Positions 29,940 through 40,105 of a DNA stretch of 64,000 nt are shown here, one piece after another. The DNA lies in contig NZ_JWJH01000019.1 in NCBI RefSeq assembly GCF_000949865.1, positions 62,001-126,000 on the forward strand. Reading direction: 5' to 3'. The stretch is from Rhizobium nepotum 39/7 (lineage in GTDB: Bacteria > Pseudomonadota > Alphaproteobacteria > Rhizobiales > Rhizobiaceae). The position numbers and the translations under genes were made by a program. The number at the start of each line of letters is the position of its first letter. Positions within the stretch are counted from its first letter, which is position 1. The notes below the pieces were generated by a model. The model was not told where the DNA came from and made no database searches. It saw only the letters and a list, made by a program, of their open reading frames with translations.

Positions 29940-32900
29940 TCAGCCGGCCTTTTCGAGCTTGTAGTCCGAATTGGCCGGTTCTTCCTGCTTGTGCTGGATG
30001 AGGGGACGGTTGCCGGCCAGCTTGCGCAACAGCACGTAGAACACCGGTGTCATGAAGATGCCGAAGAACGTCACCCCGATCATGCCGGAGAATACTGCGA
30101 CACCCATGGCCGCGCGCATTTCCGCACCCGCGCCAGTGGAGACGACCAGCGGCACCACGCCCATGATGAAGGCGAGGGAGGTCATCAGGATCGGGCGAAG
30201 GCGAAGGCGGCTTGCCTCGACTGCCGCCTGAAGCGGCGTTCGTCCCTCGAATTCCAGCTCTCGGGCGAATTCCACGATCAGGATCGCGTTCTTCGCCGAG
30301 AGGCCGACAAGGACGACAAGGCCGATCTGCGTAAAGATGTTGTTGTCCCCTCCTGTCAGCCATACGCCTGTCAGGGCCGCCAATACACCAAGTGGCACGA
30401 TCAGAATGATGGCGATCGGCAATGTGAGGCTTTCATATTGTGCAGCCAGTACGAGATAGACCAGCAGCAACGCCAGCGGGAAGACCACGAGGCTGGAATT
30501 GCCGGCGAGGATCTGCTGGTAGGTCAGGTCCGTCCACTCGTAATCGATCCCGGCGGGCAGGTTCTCGGCAAGGATTTTCTCGATAGCTGCCTGCGCCTGT
30601 CCGGAGGAGTAACCCGGTGCCGGTCCGCCGTTGATATCTGCTGCAAGGAAGCCGTTATAACGGTTGGTGCGCTCCGGTCCCGTCGTCGCATCCACCTTCA
30701 GCAGCGTGGAAAGCGGGATCATCTGACCGGTGGACGAACGTACCTTCAGGCGGCCGATATCTTCCGCATGGGCGCGGAATTGCGCGTCTGCCTGTACACG
30801 CACGCTGTATGTCCGCCCGAAGGCGTTGAAGTCGTTGACATAAAGCGAGCCGAGATAAATCTGCAACGTCTGGAAGACGTCGCTGACCGAAACGCCCAGC
30901 TGCTCGGCCTTGGCGCGATCGACATCGGCGAAGAGCTGCGGCACGTTGATCTGGAAGCTGGAGAAAATGCCCGCCAGCTCCGGCGTCTGATATGCCTTGG
31001 CGATGACCGCCTTGGCCGCTTCGTCAAGGGCTTGGTAGCCGTAACCGGCGCGGTCCTCGATTTGCAGCTTGAAGCCGCCCGTCTGGCCGAGACCGTTGAC
31101 CGGCGGCGGCGGGAACATGGCGATGAAGGCATCCTGAATGCCGGCAAACTTCTGGTTCAGCTGCATGGCGATGGCGCCGCCTGATAGTTCCGGCGTCTTG
31201 CGGTTTTCGAAGTCGTCGAGAACCGCAAAGACGATGCCGGAATTGGAGCCGATGGTGAAGCCGTTGATCGACAGGCCGGGGAAGGCGATGGCGTGGCTGA
31301 CACCCGGCTGGTCCATGGCGATCTTGCTCATCCGCTTGATGACGCTTTCCGTGCGGTCAAGCGTTGCGCCGTCCGGAAGCTGGGCGAAGCCGATCAGATA
31401 CTGCTTGTCCTGCGCCGGCACAAACCCGCTAGGGACCATGCTGAACATGCTGTAGGTGGCCGCGACCAGCGCCATATAGACCATCATCACCAGGCTCTTG
31501 CGCGTCACCAGCCCGCCCACGGTTTTGCCGTAGCCGTTGGAAGCGGCACCGAAGGCGCGGTTGAAGCCGCGGAAGAACCAGCCGAAAATCCGGTCCATGA
31601 AACGGGTCAGCCAGTCTTTCGGCGCGCCGTGTTCCTTCAGCAGCAGGGCTGCAAGGGCTGGCGAAAGCGTCAGCGAATTGATCGCCGAAATGACGGTGGA
31701 GATGGCGATGGTCAGCGCGAACTGCCGGTAGAACTGGCCGGAAAGGCCGGAGATAAAGGCAAGCGGCACGAAGACGGCGACCAGAACCAGTGCGATTGCG
31801 ATGATCGGCCCGGACACCTCGCGCATGGCCTTATAGGTGGCGTCACGCGGCGATAGCCCGCTTTCGATATTTCGCTCGACGTTTTCCACCACCACGATGG
31901 CGTCGTCCACCACGATGCCGATGGCCAGCACGAGGCCGAACAGGGTCAACGCGTTGATGGAAAAGCCGAAGGCATACATGACGGCGAAGGTGCCGATGAT
32001 CGAGACCGGGACGGCAATCAGCGGGATGATCGAGGCGCGCCATGTCTGGAGGAAGATGATGACCACCAGCACCACGAGGCCAACGGCCTCGAGGAGCGTA
32101 TCAACGACCTTTTCGATGGAGGAGCGAACGAACTTCGTCGTGTCGTAGACGATTTCGTATTTCACGCCATCAGGCATCGCCAGCTGTAGGTTGTCCATGG
32201 TGGCACGGACATTGTCGGCGATTTCGATGGCGTTCGAGCCGGGGGCCTGCAATACGGCGACCGCCACTGCGGGTTCGCCGTCGAGCAGCGAGCGCAGCGT
32301 GTAATCGGCCGCACCGAGTTCGATGCGGGCGACATCGCGAAGACGGGTGATCTGGCCGTTCGCACCGCTCTTGACGATGATGTTGCCGAATTCCTCCGGC
32401 GTCGTCAGACGGCCCTGGGCATTGACGTTGAGCTGAAGATCGACGCCGTTCGGGCTTGGGGAGGCACCGATAACGCCGGCTGCTGCCTGAACGTTCTGCT
32501 GGCGGATGGCATCCGATACGTCGCTGGCGGCGAGATCGTGCTCGGCAACCTTCTGCGGATCGAGCCAGACGCGCATGGAATAGTCACCGGCGCCGAAGAC
32601 CTGCACCTGGCCCACACCTTCGATGCGGGCAAGCCTGTCCTTGACGTTCAGCGTTGCATAGTTGCGCAGATAGGTGATGTCATAGGCATCGGTTTTCGAC
32701 ACCAGATTGACGACCATGATGAAGTCGGGCGAGCTTTTGACGGTGGTGATGCCGAGGGCGCGAACTTCCGCCGGCAGGCGCGGTTCGGCCTGCGAAACGC
32801 GGTTCTGCACCAGCTGCTGCGCCTTGTCGGGGTCGGTGCCAAGCTTGAAGGTGACCGTCAGCGTCAGCACGCCGTCCGATGTCGCCTGGCTGCCCATGTA

Positions 32901-33134
32901 GAGCATGTCCTCGACGCCGTTGATCTGTTCTTCAAGCGGCGTTGCGACGGTTTCGGCGATAACGGCCGGGTTCGCGCCGGGATAGGTGGCGCGGACGACG
33001 ACGGATGGCGGAACGACTTCCGGATATTCGGAAATCGGCAGGGCGCGCATGCCAAGAAGGCCTGCCACCACGATCAGGATCGAAAGAACACCGGCGAATA
33101 CCGGCCTATCGACAAAAAATCTGGAAATATTCAT
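29940..33134 (-). CDS. RND efflux pump inner-membrane subunit (MexF/AcrB-like, HAE1)
   Basis: 1064 residues, the normal length for an HAE1 drug:proton antiporter. MNISRFFVDRPVFAGVLSI at the start, the PISEYPEVVPPSVVV segment, VGIVVDDAIVVVENVERN-like helix 4 residues and the GLSAKNAILIVEFA segment match MexF. The true start is the ATG at 33134 behind GAGGGGA. It works as a trimer with the membrane-fusion protein encoded just upstream; no outer-membrane channel gene is in this operon, so a TolC-like channel from elsewhere is needed. Confidence 0.93.
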   Translation of the reverse strand: MNISRFFVDRPVFAGVLSILIVVAGLLGMRALPISEYPEVVPPSVVVRATYPGANPAVIAETVATPLEEQINGVEDMLYMGSQATSDGVLTLTVTFKLGTDPDKAQQLVQNRVSQAEPRLPAEVRALGITTVKSSPDFIMVVNLVSKTDAYDITYLRNYATLNVKDRLARIEGVGQVQVFGAGDYSMRVWLDPQKVAEHDLAASDVSDAIRQQNVQAAAGVIGASPSPNGVDLQLNVNAQGRLTTPEEFGNIIVKSGANGQITRLRDVARIELGAADYTLRSLLDGEPAVAVAVLQAPGSNAIEIADNVRATMDNLQLAMPDGVKYEIVYDTTKFVRSSIEKVVDTLLEAVGLVVLVVIIFLQTWRASIIPLIAVPVSIIGTFAVMYAFGFSINALTLFGLVLAIGIVVDDAIVVVENVERNIESGLSPRDATYKAMREVSGPIIAIALVLVAVFVPLAFISGLSGQFYRQFALTIAISTVISAINSLTLSPALAALLLKEHGAPKDWLTRFMDRIFGWFFRGFNRAFGAASNGYGKTVGGLVTRKSLVMMVYMALVAATYSMFSMVPSGFVPAQDKQYLIGFAQLPDGATLDRTESVIKRMSKIAMDQPGVSHAIAFPGLSINGFTIGSNSGIVFAVLDDFENRKTPELSGGAIAMQLNQKFAGIQDAFIAMFPPPPVNGLGQTGGFKLQIEDRAGYGYQALDEAAKAVIAKAYQTPELAGIFSSFQINVPQLFADVDRAKAEQLGVSVSDVFQTLQIYLGSLYVNDFNAFGRTYSVRVQADAQFRAHAEDIGRLKVRSSTGQMIPLSTLLKVDATTGPERTNRYNGFLAADINGGPAPGYSSGQAQAAIEKILAENLPAGIDYEWTDLTYQQILAGNSSLVVFPLALLLVYLVLAAQYESLTLPIAIILIVPLGVLAALTGVWLTGGDNNIFTQIGLVVLVGLSAKNAILIVEFARELEFEGRTPLQAAVEASRLRLRPILMTSLAFIMGVVPLVVSTGAGAEMRAAMGVAVFSGMIGVTFFGIFMTPVFYVLLRKLAGNRPLIQHKQEEPANSDYKLEKAG

Positions 33135-33248
33135 ATCCAGTCCCCTCTCCGGGTAGATTTGGAAATGCAAGGACCGTTCCGGCGGCATCATGGCCGCCGG
33201 TCAGGGCCGGTTCTGTGTGAAATGCGTCTCGCCGGAGGCGGGACGGAA

Positions 33249-34439
33249 TTATTGCGAGGCGGCGACCTTGTCTTCCGCCTGCGGCGCGATGGTTGCACCG
33301 GGACGAATGCGCTGCAGACCGTTGACGACGATCGTATCGCCGGCGGCAAGGCCGCTATCGATGATACGCTGGCCGTCGGCCGGTGCGCCGGGCTTGATCT
33401 GGCGGTAGCTCACCTTGTTTTCGGCATCGACAACGAAGACGAACCGCTTGTCCTGATCCGTGCCGATGGCGCGGTCGCTGATGACGATGCGGTTTTCAGG
33501 CTTCGGCTCACCCATGCGCACCCGCACGAACTGGCCGGGAATGAGCCTGCCATCCGGGTTTTCGAAGACTGCGCGCACACCAATGGTGCCGCTGGCGGAA
33601 TCGACCTGGTTGTCGATCAGGTGCAGGGTGCCCTTGATCGGCGTGCCTTCATCCGAAAGCGTGCCGATTTCCACCGGGATCTGTTCGAGTGCGGGCAGCG
33701 CGTCGGTGGTCTTCGGCAGTTCGGAAAGCGCCTTAGCTACCGTTCCTTCGCTGGCGTTGAAGCTGGCATAGATCGGGTTGACCGAAACCAGCGTCGTCAG
33801 GGCAGGCGATGTCGAGCCGGCGGCGACGAGGTTGCCGGCGGTGATTTCGATGCGGCCGACCCTGCCGGAAACCGGTGCGATGATTTCGGTGTAGCCGAGA
33901 TCGAGCTGGGCCGTTGTCAGCGCGGCGCGGGCGGCGCGAAGCTGGGCTTCGGCATCCGCAAACGAGCTTTGACGCTGGTCGAGATCGCTCTGGGAGATCG
34001 TACGGTTGTCGGAAAGCCTGCGGCCACGGTCGAGTTCCGTTTTGGCAAGGCTGACCTTGGCTTCGGCGGATGCGACCTGGGCTTCAGCGCCCAAAACCGC
34101 AGCCTGATAGGGTGCGGGGTCGATGGTGAAGAGGGCGTCGCCTTCCTTCACCAGCGCGCCTTCGCGGAAATGCACGGCCTTGATCTGGCCGGCGACGCGG
34201 GAGCGGATCTGCACCCGGTCTACGGCTTCGAGGCGGCCGGAAAACTCTTCCCAGCGCATCACGTCGCGGCTTTCCACCTTGGCGACGGTGACGGGGATCG
34301 CAGGCGTTTCGGCAGGCGTGGAAGCGGCCGTCGCATCGCGGCTGGTGGGCAGGTCGAAAATCAGCGCGGCAGCTGCAACGGACAAGGCAAGTCCGATACC
34401 GGCACCCGTCAGGGCCCGGCGCTTGTTGTTCGGCGTCAT
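33249..34439 (-). CDS. RND efflux membrane-fusion protein (MexE-like)
   Basis: 396 residues: an uncleaved or poorly defined N-terminal membrane anchor (about 13-32), a lipoyl half-motif on each side of an alpha-hairpin coiled coil (about 95-165), and beta-barrel and MP domains (RVGRIEITAGNLV onward). It links the inner-membrane pump to the outer-membrane channel. Behind AAGGAG; 114 bp before the pump gene. Confidence 0.92.
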   Translation of the reverse strand: MTPNNKRRALTGAGIGLALSVAAAALIFDLPTSRDATAASTPAETPAIPVTVAKVESRDVMRWEEFSGRLEAVDRVQIRSRVAGQIKAVHFREGALVKEGDALFTIDPAPYQAAVLGAEAQVASAEAKVSLAKTELDRGRRLSDNRTISQSDLDQRQSSFADAEAQLRAARAALTTAQLDLGYTEIIAPVSGRVGRIEITAGNLVAAGSTSPALTTLVSVNPIYASFNASEGTVAKALSELPKTTDALPALEQIPVEIGTLSDEGTPIKGTLHLIDNQVDSASGTIGVRAVFENPDGRLIPGQFVRVRMGEPKPENRIVISDRAIGTDQDKRFVFVVDAENKVSYRQIKPGAPADGQRIIDSGLAAGDTIVVNGLQRIRPGATIAPQAEDKVAASQ

Positions 34440-34496
34440 GGGTTTCTCCTTGGCTCGGATCAGGAGCCGGTCAGTTTCTCAATAATAATGCGGTTT

Positions 34497-35294
34497 TCAG
34501 TGTTTCAACTGGTCAACGAAGGTCTTGAACTCCGAGCAGACGGATGAGACCCATCCGCCGCCCTTTCCTTGATAAAGCCCCGTCCAGCCGACGCTGGCGG
34601 GGAAAACATGCTGCCGGACGCTGACACCGGAGGCGATGAGCCGCCCGGCATAATTGACCGTCTCGTCACGCAGAGGGTCGTCCTCGGCGGTAAAGATCAG
34701 CGCCGGCGCCACCCGGTTGAGCCGCGTGCACTGACACGGCGCGGCATAGGGGTGGAAAAACCCGCAGGCCGTAGCTAGATAATGGCTCCAGCCATCCGCC
34801 CAGCGCTGACGCATGCCGATCCTGTCCGCGTCGCGGAAGGACTCCGTCGTCATCATCGGGTCGATCATGGGCGACAGAAGTATTTGTCCGGCAAGCTTGC
34901 CCGGCATGCGGTCACGGGCCTTCAGCGCAAGTCCCGCCGCCACATTGCCGCCAGCCTCTTCGCCGGCCACGAACAGCAGCGATTTCGCGCCGCCATAATG
35001 CTTTCGATCCCTGCTCAGATGATCGAGCGCTTCGAAGGCGCAATCGATCACCATCGGGAATTCGTTGCCGGACGACTTGCTATAGTCGGCTTCGACGACG
35101 ATTGCGCCGCTTTCCGCGAGCGCGCGGGCCACTGGAAGCTCCGGGCAATTGCCGCCCTCTTCCAGAAACGAGCCGCCGCGCAAATAAAGCACCACGGGAG
35201 GGTGGCTGCACAGGCCGGAGCTTTCATATCGACGCACCGAGAGCTGGGATGCGGAGCCCCCACAGCTTTCGATATTTTCCCAGTGCGTTTTCAT
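34497..35294 (-). CDS. Alpha/beta-hydrolase-fold protein lacking catalytic residues
   Basis: 265 residues related to the hormone-sensitive-lipase/acetyl-esterase group. The oxyanion motif HGG is RGG (39-41), the nucleophile elbow GDSAGG is GEEAGG (111-116, Glu in place of Ser113), and the catalytic His region reads FPASVGWTGL (231-240) without a His; only Asp206 of DDPLRDE is kept. It is therefore probably not an esterase. It is the first gene of the efflux operon, 57 bp ahead of the fusion-protein gene, and divergent from a LysR gene. Ligand binding or a structural role is possible, but this is inference. Confidence 0.75.
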   Translation of the reverse strand: MKTHWENIESCGGSASQLSVRRYESSGLCSHPPVVLYLRGGSFLEEGGNCPELPVARALAESGAIVVEADYSKSSGNEFPMVIDCAFEALDHLSRDRKHYGGAKSLLFVAGEEAGGNVAAGLALKARDRMPGKLAGQILLSPMIDPMMTTESFRDADRIGMRQRWADGWSHYLATACGFFHPYAAPCQCTRLNRVAPALIFTAEDDPLRDETVNYAGRLIASGVSVRQHVFPASVGWTGLYQGKGGGWVSSVCSEFKTFVDQLKH

Positions 35295-35429
35295 CTGATC
35301 CGGTCCCGTGCGCCACCATCAGGCGGCTCACCATATTTGCAAAATCTGAAATTCATATTATTGTTCGGGAGAAAACGATCAAGTACGTCAAAATGAAAAC
35401 ACTATTCCAAAAATACGGATAATAGATAG

Positions 35430-36329
35430 ATGGATCAGCTTTCTGCCATGCGAGTGTTCACGCGTGTCGTCGAAACCGGCAATTTCAGCCGAGCGGCGAA
35501 TACGTTGAACATGCCAAAGACCACAGTCACCAATATGGTGCAGGCGCTGGAGGCGCATCTGCAGACTACTCTTCTCAACCGAACGACGCGCCGGGTGATG
35601 CTGACAACGGATGGCGCTCTCTATTATGAGCGGGCCTCACAGATTTTGTCGGAAATCGAAGAGCTGGACGGCAGTATGTCCAGCGCGCAGGTGCAGCCGT
35701 CCGGCCGGTTGCGTGTGGAAATGGCCGGGGTCTTCGCAGACCTTGTGGTTATTCCACATCTTTGCGAATTTTACCAGCGCTATCCGCAAATCCGTCTCGA
35801 TCTCGGGGTTGGCGACCGTCTGGTCGATTATATCGCGGAGAACGTCGACTGCGCGCTCCGGGTCGGCGTGTTGCGCGATCAGTCGCTGATCGCTCGTAAA
35901 GTCGGCGAGTTTCAGTTCGAAACATTCGCCGCGCCTCTCTATATTGAAAACTTCGGCATGCCCGAAAAACCGGAGGATCTGGAGAACGGCCATTATTCCG
36001 TGGGCTATCTCAATGCAACCTCAGGCCAGATCATGCCGATCTCCTTCGATAACGGGATTCGCAGCGTCGAGCTTACCCCGAACTATGTCGTGTCCGTCAA
36101 TGACAGCCGCACCTATCTCAACGCGGCGCTTGCGGGCATGGGCATCGTGCAGTTGCCGATTTTCATGGTGAAGGATGCCTTGGCGCGGGGCGAGCTGGTG
36201 CCGGTTCTGCCCGAATGGCGGCGCGAAGCCATGCCGATCTATGTGGTCTATCCGCAGACACGGCACGTCACCAACAAGGTCCGGGTTTTTGTCGACTGGC
36301 TGGCGAAGCTGGTGCACAGCACGGTCTGA
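35430..36329 (+). CDS. LysR-family regulator, likely of the efflux operon
   Basis: 299 residues with the N-terminal helix-turn-helix (NFSRAANTLNMPKTTVTNMV, about 18-37) and a LysR ligand domain of the AaeR/DmlR-like group. It is divergent from the alpha/beta-hydrolase, MexE- and MexF-like genes with 135 bp between starts, the classic layout for a LysR regulator and its target. It converges on the next LysR gene, 22 bp away. Confidence 0.88.
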   Translation: MDQLSAMRVFTRVVETGNFSRAANTLNMPKTTVTNMVQALEAHLQTTLLNRTTRRVMLTTDGALYYERASQILSEIEELDGSMSSAQVQPSGRLRVEMAGVFADLVVIPHLCEFYQRYPQIRLDLGVGDRLVDYIAENVDCALRVGVLRDQSLIARKVGEFQFETFAAPLYIENFGMPEKPEDLENGHYSVGYLNATSGQIMPISFDNGIRSVELTPNYVVSVNDSRTYLNAALAGMGIVQLPIFMVKDALARGELVPVLPEWRREAMPIYVVYPQTRHVTNKVRVFVDWLAKLVHSTV

Positions 36330-36351
36330 TGCGGTCCGGCCCCGGGCCGGG

Positions 36352-37251
36352 CTATCGCCCAACCCTTGCGGCGACAAAATCGATGAAAGCGCGCACGCGG
36401 GCGGCCAGATGCTCGTGGCCGGCATAAACGGCATGGATCACCTCCATGTCCTCGGGATTGTAGTCTTCCAGCACCCGAACGAGCAAACCGGCCTTGATAT
36501 CCTGCTCGATATGAAACTCGCCGACCCTGCCCAGTCCAAAACCGGTCAGGCAGAGCCTGCGCATCGCCATGCCGCTATTGACCGAGACGTTGCCGGTAAC
36601 GGGAAGGCGGTAGATTTCCGTCGAGCCGGGATCGCGGAAGGGCCATTCGTTGAGGCTGCGGCTGAAATTGAAATTGAAGCAATTGTGGTGCGCCAGATCC
36701 TGCGGCGTTTCCGGCATGCCGTGTTTTTCGATATAGGCGGGGGAGGCGACGATGACCCGGCGGACCTCTTTCAGCTTTCTCGCCTTCAGGGATGAATCGC
36801 CCATCGCGCCGGAGCGGATCGCGATATCGGTGCGTTCCTCGATCAGGCTGATGACGCCGTCGGTCAGGGAAATATCCAGCTCGATTTCCGGATAAAGCGT
36901 TAAAAATTCCGGCGCGAGCGGCAGGAGATAACATTCGCCGAAGCCCAGCGTGGCGTTGACGCGCAACAGGCCGCGCGGCACCACCTTGCCGCCGCTCGCC
37001 ACGATCTGCTCCGTCTCGGCTATGTCGGCCAGAATGCGTCTTGCCCGCGAAAGATAGATTTCTCCCTCCGGCGTCAGCCTCACGAGGCGGGTGGAGCGGG
37101 CAAGAAGGCGGGTGCCGAGCCGGTCTTCGATGCGGGTGACGAGTTTGCTCACCGCCGAGGGTGAAAGTTTCAGCCTGCGTCCGGCAGCGGAAAAACTGCC
37201 GAGTTCCGCCGCCGCCACGAAGACTTCCATTTCGCCGGCTCGATTGTCCAT
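36352..37251 (-). CDS. LysR-family regulator, divergent from MFS exporter
   Basis: 299 residues. The helix-turn-helix GSFSAAGRRLKLSPSAVSKL follows a short N-terminus; the ATG at 37251 lies behind AGGTGG and gives a standard-length protein, while a start at 37428 would run back into the next gene. The divergent MFS exporter begins 163 bp away and is the probable target. Confidence 0.87.
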   Translation of the reverse strand: MDNRAGEMEVFVAAAELGSFSAAGRRLKLSPSAVSKLVTRIEDRLGTRLLARSTRLVRLTPEGEIYLSRARRILADIAETEQIVASGGKVVPRGLLRVNATLGFGECYLLPLAPEFLTLYPEIELDISLTDGVISLIEERTDIAIRSGAMGDSSLKARKLKEVRRVIVASPAYIEKHGMPETPQDLAHHNCFNFNFSRSLNEWPFRDPGSTEIYRLPVTGNVSVNSGMAMRRLCLTGFGLGRVGEFHIEQDIKAGLLVRVLEDYNPEDMEVIHAVYAGHEHLAARVRAFIDFVAARVGR

Positions 37252-37414
37252 CGCCGCATCCACCTGTGAAATTAATTCAAAGGCCTTTATCCAATCTTGC
37301 CGATTATCATGCAAGTCCCCTTCGCCCATATTGCGTTCATACATTTGATCCAACCGGGCAGCGCCTGCTGCCCAGAACGCCCGCGATCCCGCTCCGGGCG
37401 AAGAGGTATTCATC

Positions 37415-38596
37415 ATGCCATTGGCCATATTTGCCTTGACGATCGCGGCTTACGCGATCGGGACCACGGAGTTCGTCATCGTTGGCCTTCTGCCGACGGT
37501 CGCCAACGATCTCCATATCACCCTGCCGCTTGCCGGCCTCATCGTCAGCGTCTATGCGTTGGGTGTCACTTTCGGCGCGCCGATCCTGACCGCGCTGACC
37601 GGCAAGATCGAGAGAAAGCCGCTGCTGCTCGGTCTGATGGCGCTGTTCACCGTCGGCAATGCCGTCGCTGCCGTGTCGCCGAGCTATGAGGCGCTTCTGG
37701 TGGCGCGGGTGCTTACCGCCTTCGCCCATGGCGTCTTCTTCTCCGTTGGCTCCACCATCGCCGCCGATCTCGTGCCGGAAAATCGCCGTGGCTCGGCCAT
37801 CGCCATGATGTTCATGGGCCTGACCGTCGCCATCGTCACCGGCGTGCCGATCGGCACCTATATCGGGCAGATCTTCGGCTGGCGCGCCACCTTCTGGGCG
37901 GTTGCGGCTCTCGGCGTCGTTGCCTTTGCCGGCATTGCGGCCCTGTTGCCGGGAACGCTGAAGAAAGCACCGCCCGCAAGCCTTCTCGATCAGCTCCGCG
38001 TGCTGGGTTCCGGCCGGCTGCTCCTCGTCTTCGCCATGACCGCGCTCGGCTACGGCGGCACCTTCGTCGCCTTTACCTTTCTGGCGCCGATCCTTCAGGA
38101 CGTCACCGGCTTCTCTGAATCCAGCGTCGGCCTGATCCTTGTGCTCTACGGCATCGCCATCGCCGCCGGTAATATCGGTGGCGGCAAGATCGCCAACCAT
38201 AACCCGGTCAAGGCGTTGGTCGGCCTTTTTCTGGCGCAGGCCATCGTGCTCTTGGTCTTTTCCTTCACCGCCGTTTCGCCGGTTCTGACGCTGATCACGC
38301 TGGTGGCGCTCGGTTTCCTCTCCTTCGCCAATGTTCCCGGTCTGCAGCTTTACGTCGTGCAACTGGCCAAGGAACACCGCCCCGGCGCTGTCGATGTCGC
38401 CTCGGCGCTCAATATCGCCGCCTTCAATCTCGGCATCGCCATCGGCGCGTGGCTCGGCGGTGTGGTGGTGGAATCGCCCATGGGCCTTGCCGCAACCCCT
38501 TGGGTCGGCGCGATCCTCGTCACTATTGCCCTTATGCTCACCCTCTGGAGCAGCGCGCTCGACCGCCGCGCCGCGCTCACGCTGAAAACCGCCTGA
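37415..38596 (+). CDS. MFS transporter, DHA1 family (AraJ/YdhP-like)
   Basis: 393 residues, twelve predicted helices. AIGTTEFVIVGLLPTVANDL at the start and the motif-A-like GKIERKPLL loop, with ARVLTAFAHGVFFSVGSTIA, match DHA1 exporters of drugs or sugars. The ATG follows AGAGGT. An aldo/keto reductase gene begins 67 bp downstream, so an export-plus-reduction detoxification unit under the divergent LysR is plausible. Confidence 0.88.
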   Translation: MPLAIFALTIAAYAIGTTEFVIVGLLPTVANDLHITLPLAGLIVSVYALGVTFGAPILTALTGKIERKPLLLGLMALFTVGNAVAAVSPSYEALLVARVLTAFAHGVFFSVGSTIAADLVPENRRGSAIAMMFMGLTVAIVTGVPIGTYIGQIFGWRATFWAVAALGVVAFAGIAALLPGTLKKAPPASLLDQLRVLGSGRLLLVFAMTALGYGGTFVAFTFLAPILQDVTGFSESSVGLILVLYGIAIAAGNIGGGKIANHNPVKALVGLFLAQAIVLLVFSFTAVSPVLTLITLVALGFLSFANVPGLQLYVVQLAKEHRPGAVDVASALNIAAFNLGIAIGAWLGGVVVESPMGLAATPWVGAILVTIALMLTLWSSALDRRAALTLKTA

Positions 38597-38663
38597 GCTT
38601 TCCATATAAAATCCCGGCCAATGCCAGCAAGGCTGGCCGGGCAACCCACGAAGGATAAAATAT

Positions 38664-39497
38664 ATGTTTGATGTAACCGCGAACGGTGCTTCGATCCCGG
38701 CGCTCGGCTTCGGCACATTCCGTATTCCCGGTCTCGATGTTCTGCGGATCGTTCCGCATGCGCTGAAAGCCGGTTTTCGCCATATCGATACCGCGCAGAT
38801 TTACGGCAACGAGGCCGAAGTGGGCGAGGCCATCGCCAGTTCCGACGTGGCGCGTGGCGATATCTTCCTGACCACCAAGGTCTGGGTGGAGAACTACAGG
38901 CACGATGCGTTTCTTGCGTCCGTCGATGACAGTCTCGCGAAGCTGAAGACCGATTATGTCGATCTCCTGCTTTTGCACTGGCCGAATGAGGCCGTGACGC
39001 TTGCCGAGCAGATCGGTGCGCTGAACGAGGTCCAACAGGCCGGCAAGGTTCGCCATATCGGCGTTTCCAACTTCAACACGGCGCTGATGGCCGAGGCGGT
39101 CAGTCTGTCACACGCGCCGATCGTCACCAACCAGATCGAATATCATCCCTATATCGACCAAGACCCGGTCGTTGCGGCGGCGAAGGCTGCCGGCATGTCG
39201 GTCACGGGTTATTACGGCATGGCTGACGGCAAGGTCTTTGCCGATCCTGTCCTGAAGGATATCGCCGCAAGCTGCGGCAAGTCGGTGGCGCAGGTGGTGT
39301 TGCGCTGGCTGGTGCAGCAGCAGGGCGTGGTGGCGCTTTCGAAAACAGTCAGCGAAGCCCGCATCGATGAGAATATCGCGATCTTCGATTTCACCCTGTC
39401 GGCCGATGAAATGGCGGCAATCCGTGGTCTTGCCAGGCCGGATGGCCGCATCGTCTCGCCGGATGGGCTCGCACCCGTGTGGGACGAGGCCGCCTGA
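38664..39497 (+). CDS. Aldo/keto reductase (DkgB-like)
   Basis: 277 residues of the AKR family, size of 2,5-diketo-D-gluconate reductases. Visible are Asp and Tyr of DTAQIYGNEAEVG, Lys of TTKVW, and His of LLLHWP, the catalytic tetrad. NADPH contacts fall near the C-terminus (ALSKTVSEARIDEN). It reduces aldehydes or ketoacids in the cytoplasm. Behind AAGGA and followed by a terminator. Confidence 0.88.
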   Translation: MFDVTANGASIPALGFGTFRIPGLDVLRIVPHALKAGFRHIDTAQIYGNEAEVGEAIASSDVARGDIFLTTKVWVENYRHDAFLASVDDSLAKLKTDYVDLLLLHWPNEAVTLAEQIGALNEVQQAGKVRHIGVSNFNTALMAEAVSLSHAPIVTNQIEYHPYIDQDPVVAAAKAAGMSVTGYYGMADGKVFADPVLKDIAASCGKSVAQVVLRWLVQQQGVVALSKTVSEARIDENIAIFDFTLSADEMAAIRGLARPDGRIVSPDGLAPVWDEAA

Positions 39498-39509
39498 TAA
39501 TAAAGATAG

Positions 39510-39540
39510 CCGGGAGGGGTAAATCTCTCCCGGTTTTGTG
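39510..39540 (+). terminator. Terminator after the aldo/keto reductase gene
   Basis: CCGGGAG pairs with CTCCCGG around a 10-nt loop, followed by TTTTGTGTTTTT. Confidence 0.85.
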
Positions 39541-39653
39541 TTTTTGCGGGAGCGCCACAGCGCATTCCGAGATGGGAGAGCGCGTCAAATTTTGCGAAGG
39601 TAATCTTTTGTGAAAAGCCGCGGCCACAAATTTATCTGTCTGATCCGGGAAAC

Positions 39654-39728
39654 TGGAGCGGGCGAAGGGATTTGAACCCTCGACCCCAACCTTGGCAAGG
39701 TTGTGCTCTACCCCTGAGCTACACCCGC
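39654..39728 (-). tRNA. tRNA-Gly (anticodon GCC)
   Basis: A full cloverleaf on the minus strand: acceptor GCGGGTG with CGCCCGC, D arm GCTC/GAGC, anticodon loop TTGCCAA with GCC, T arm with GGTTCGAATCC, discriminator T and an encoded CCA end. Confidence 0.97.
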
Positions 39729-40105
39729 TCAAAAACCGCTGGTCCGGGGTAGTTCGCTGGACCGCGGGTCACCTGAAGTGCGGCGACGGGTGCTATATCG
39801 CTCAATCGATTTTGGAATGCAACAGTTTCTTTTGCGGTTTCGGTGGAAATCGGTTTGGCCCCGTGGCTTTATGCGAAGCGGCCGGGGCGATGTGGCCCAA
39901 GGCAGAGGCATGCCGAACGAAGGCATTGTTTCGGCTGACCTTTATTTCCATCCCAAAGGGATCACAGCCGGCCGGGAGACCAGAAAATTACCTGTTTACA
40001 TTTGGTTAAAATCTGATTCGACAAGTGATTCGTTCGGGTGTACAAATTTAATGCCCACGAAAAAAAGAAACGATACTTGGCATGTCATCATCGGGAGGAT
40101 GAGCC
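39729..40105. other. Gene-free region upstream of small ORF
   Basis: About 377 bp. No gene with support; the last ~110 bp are AT-rich and may hold the promoter of the 73-residue protein gene. Confidence 0.55.
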
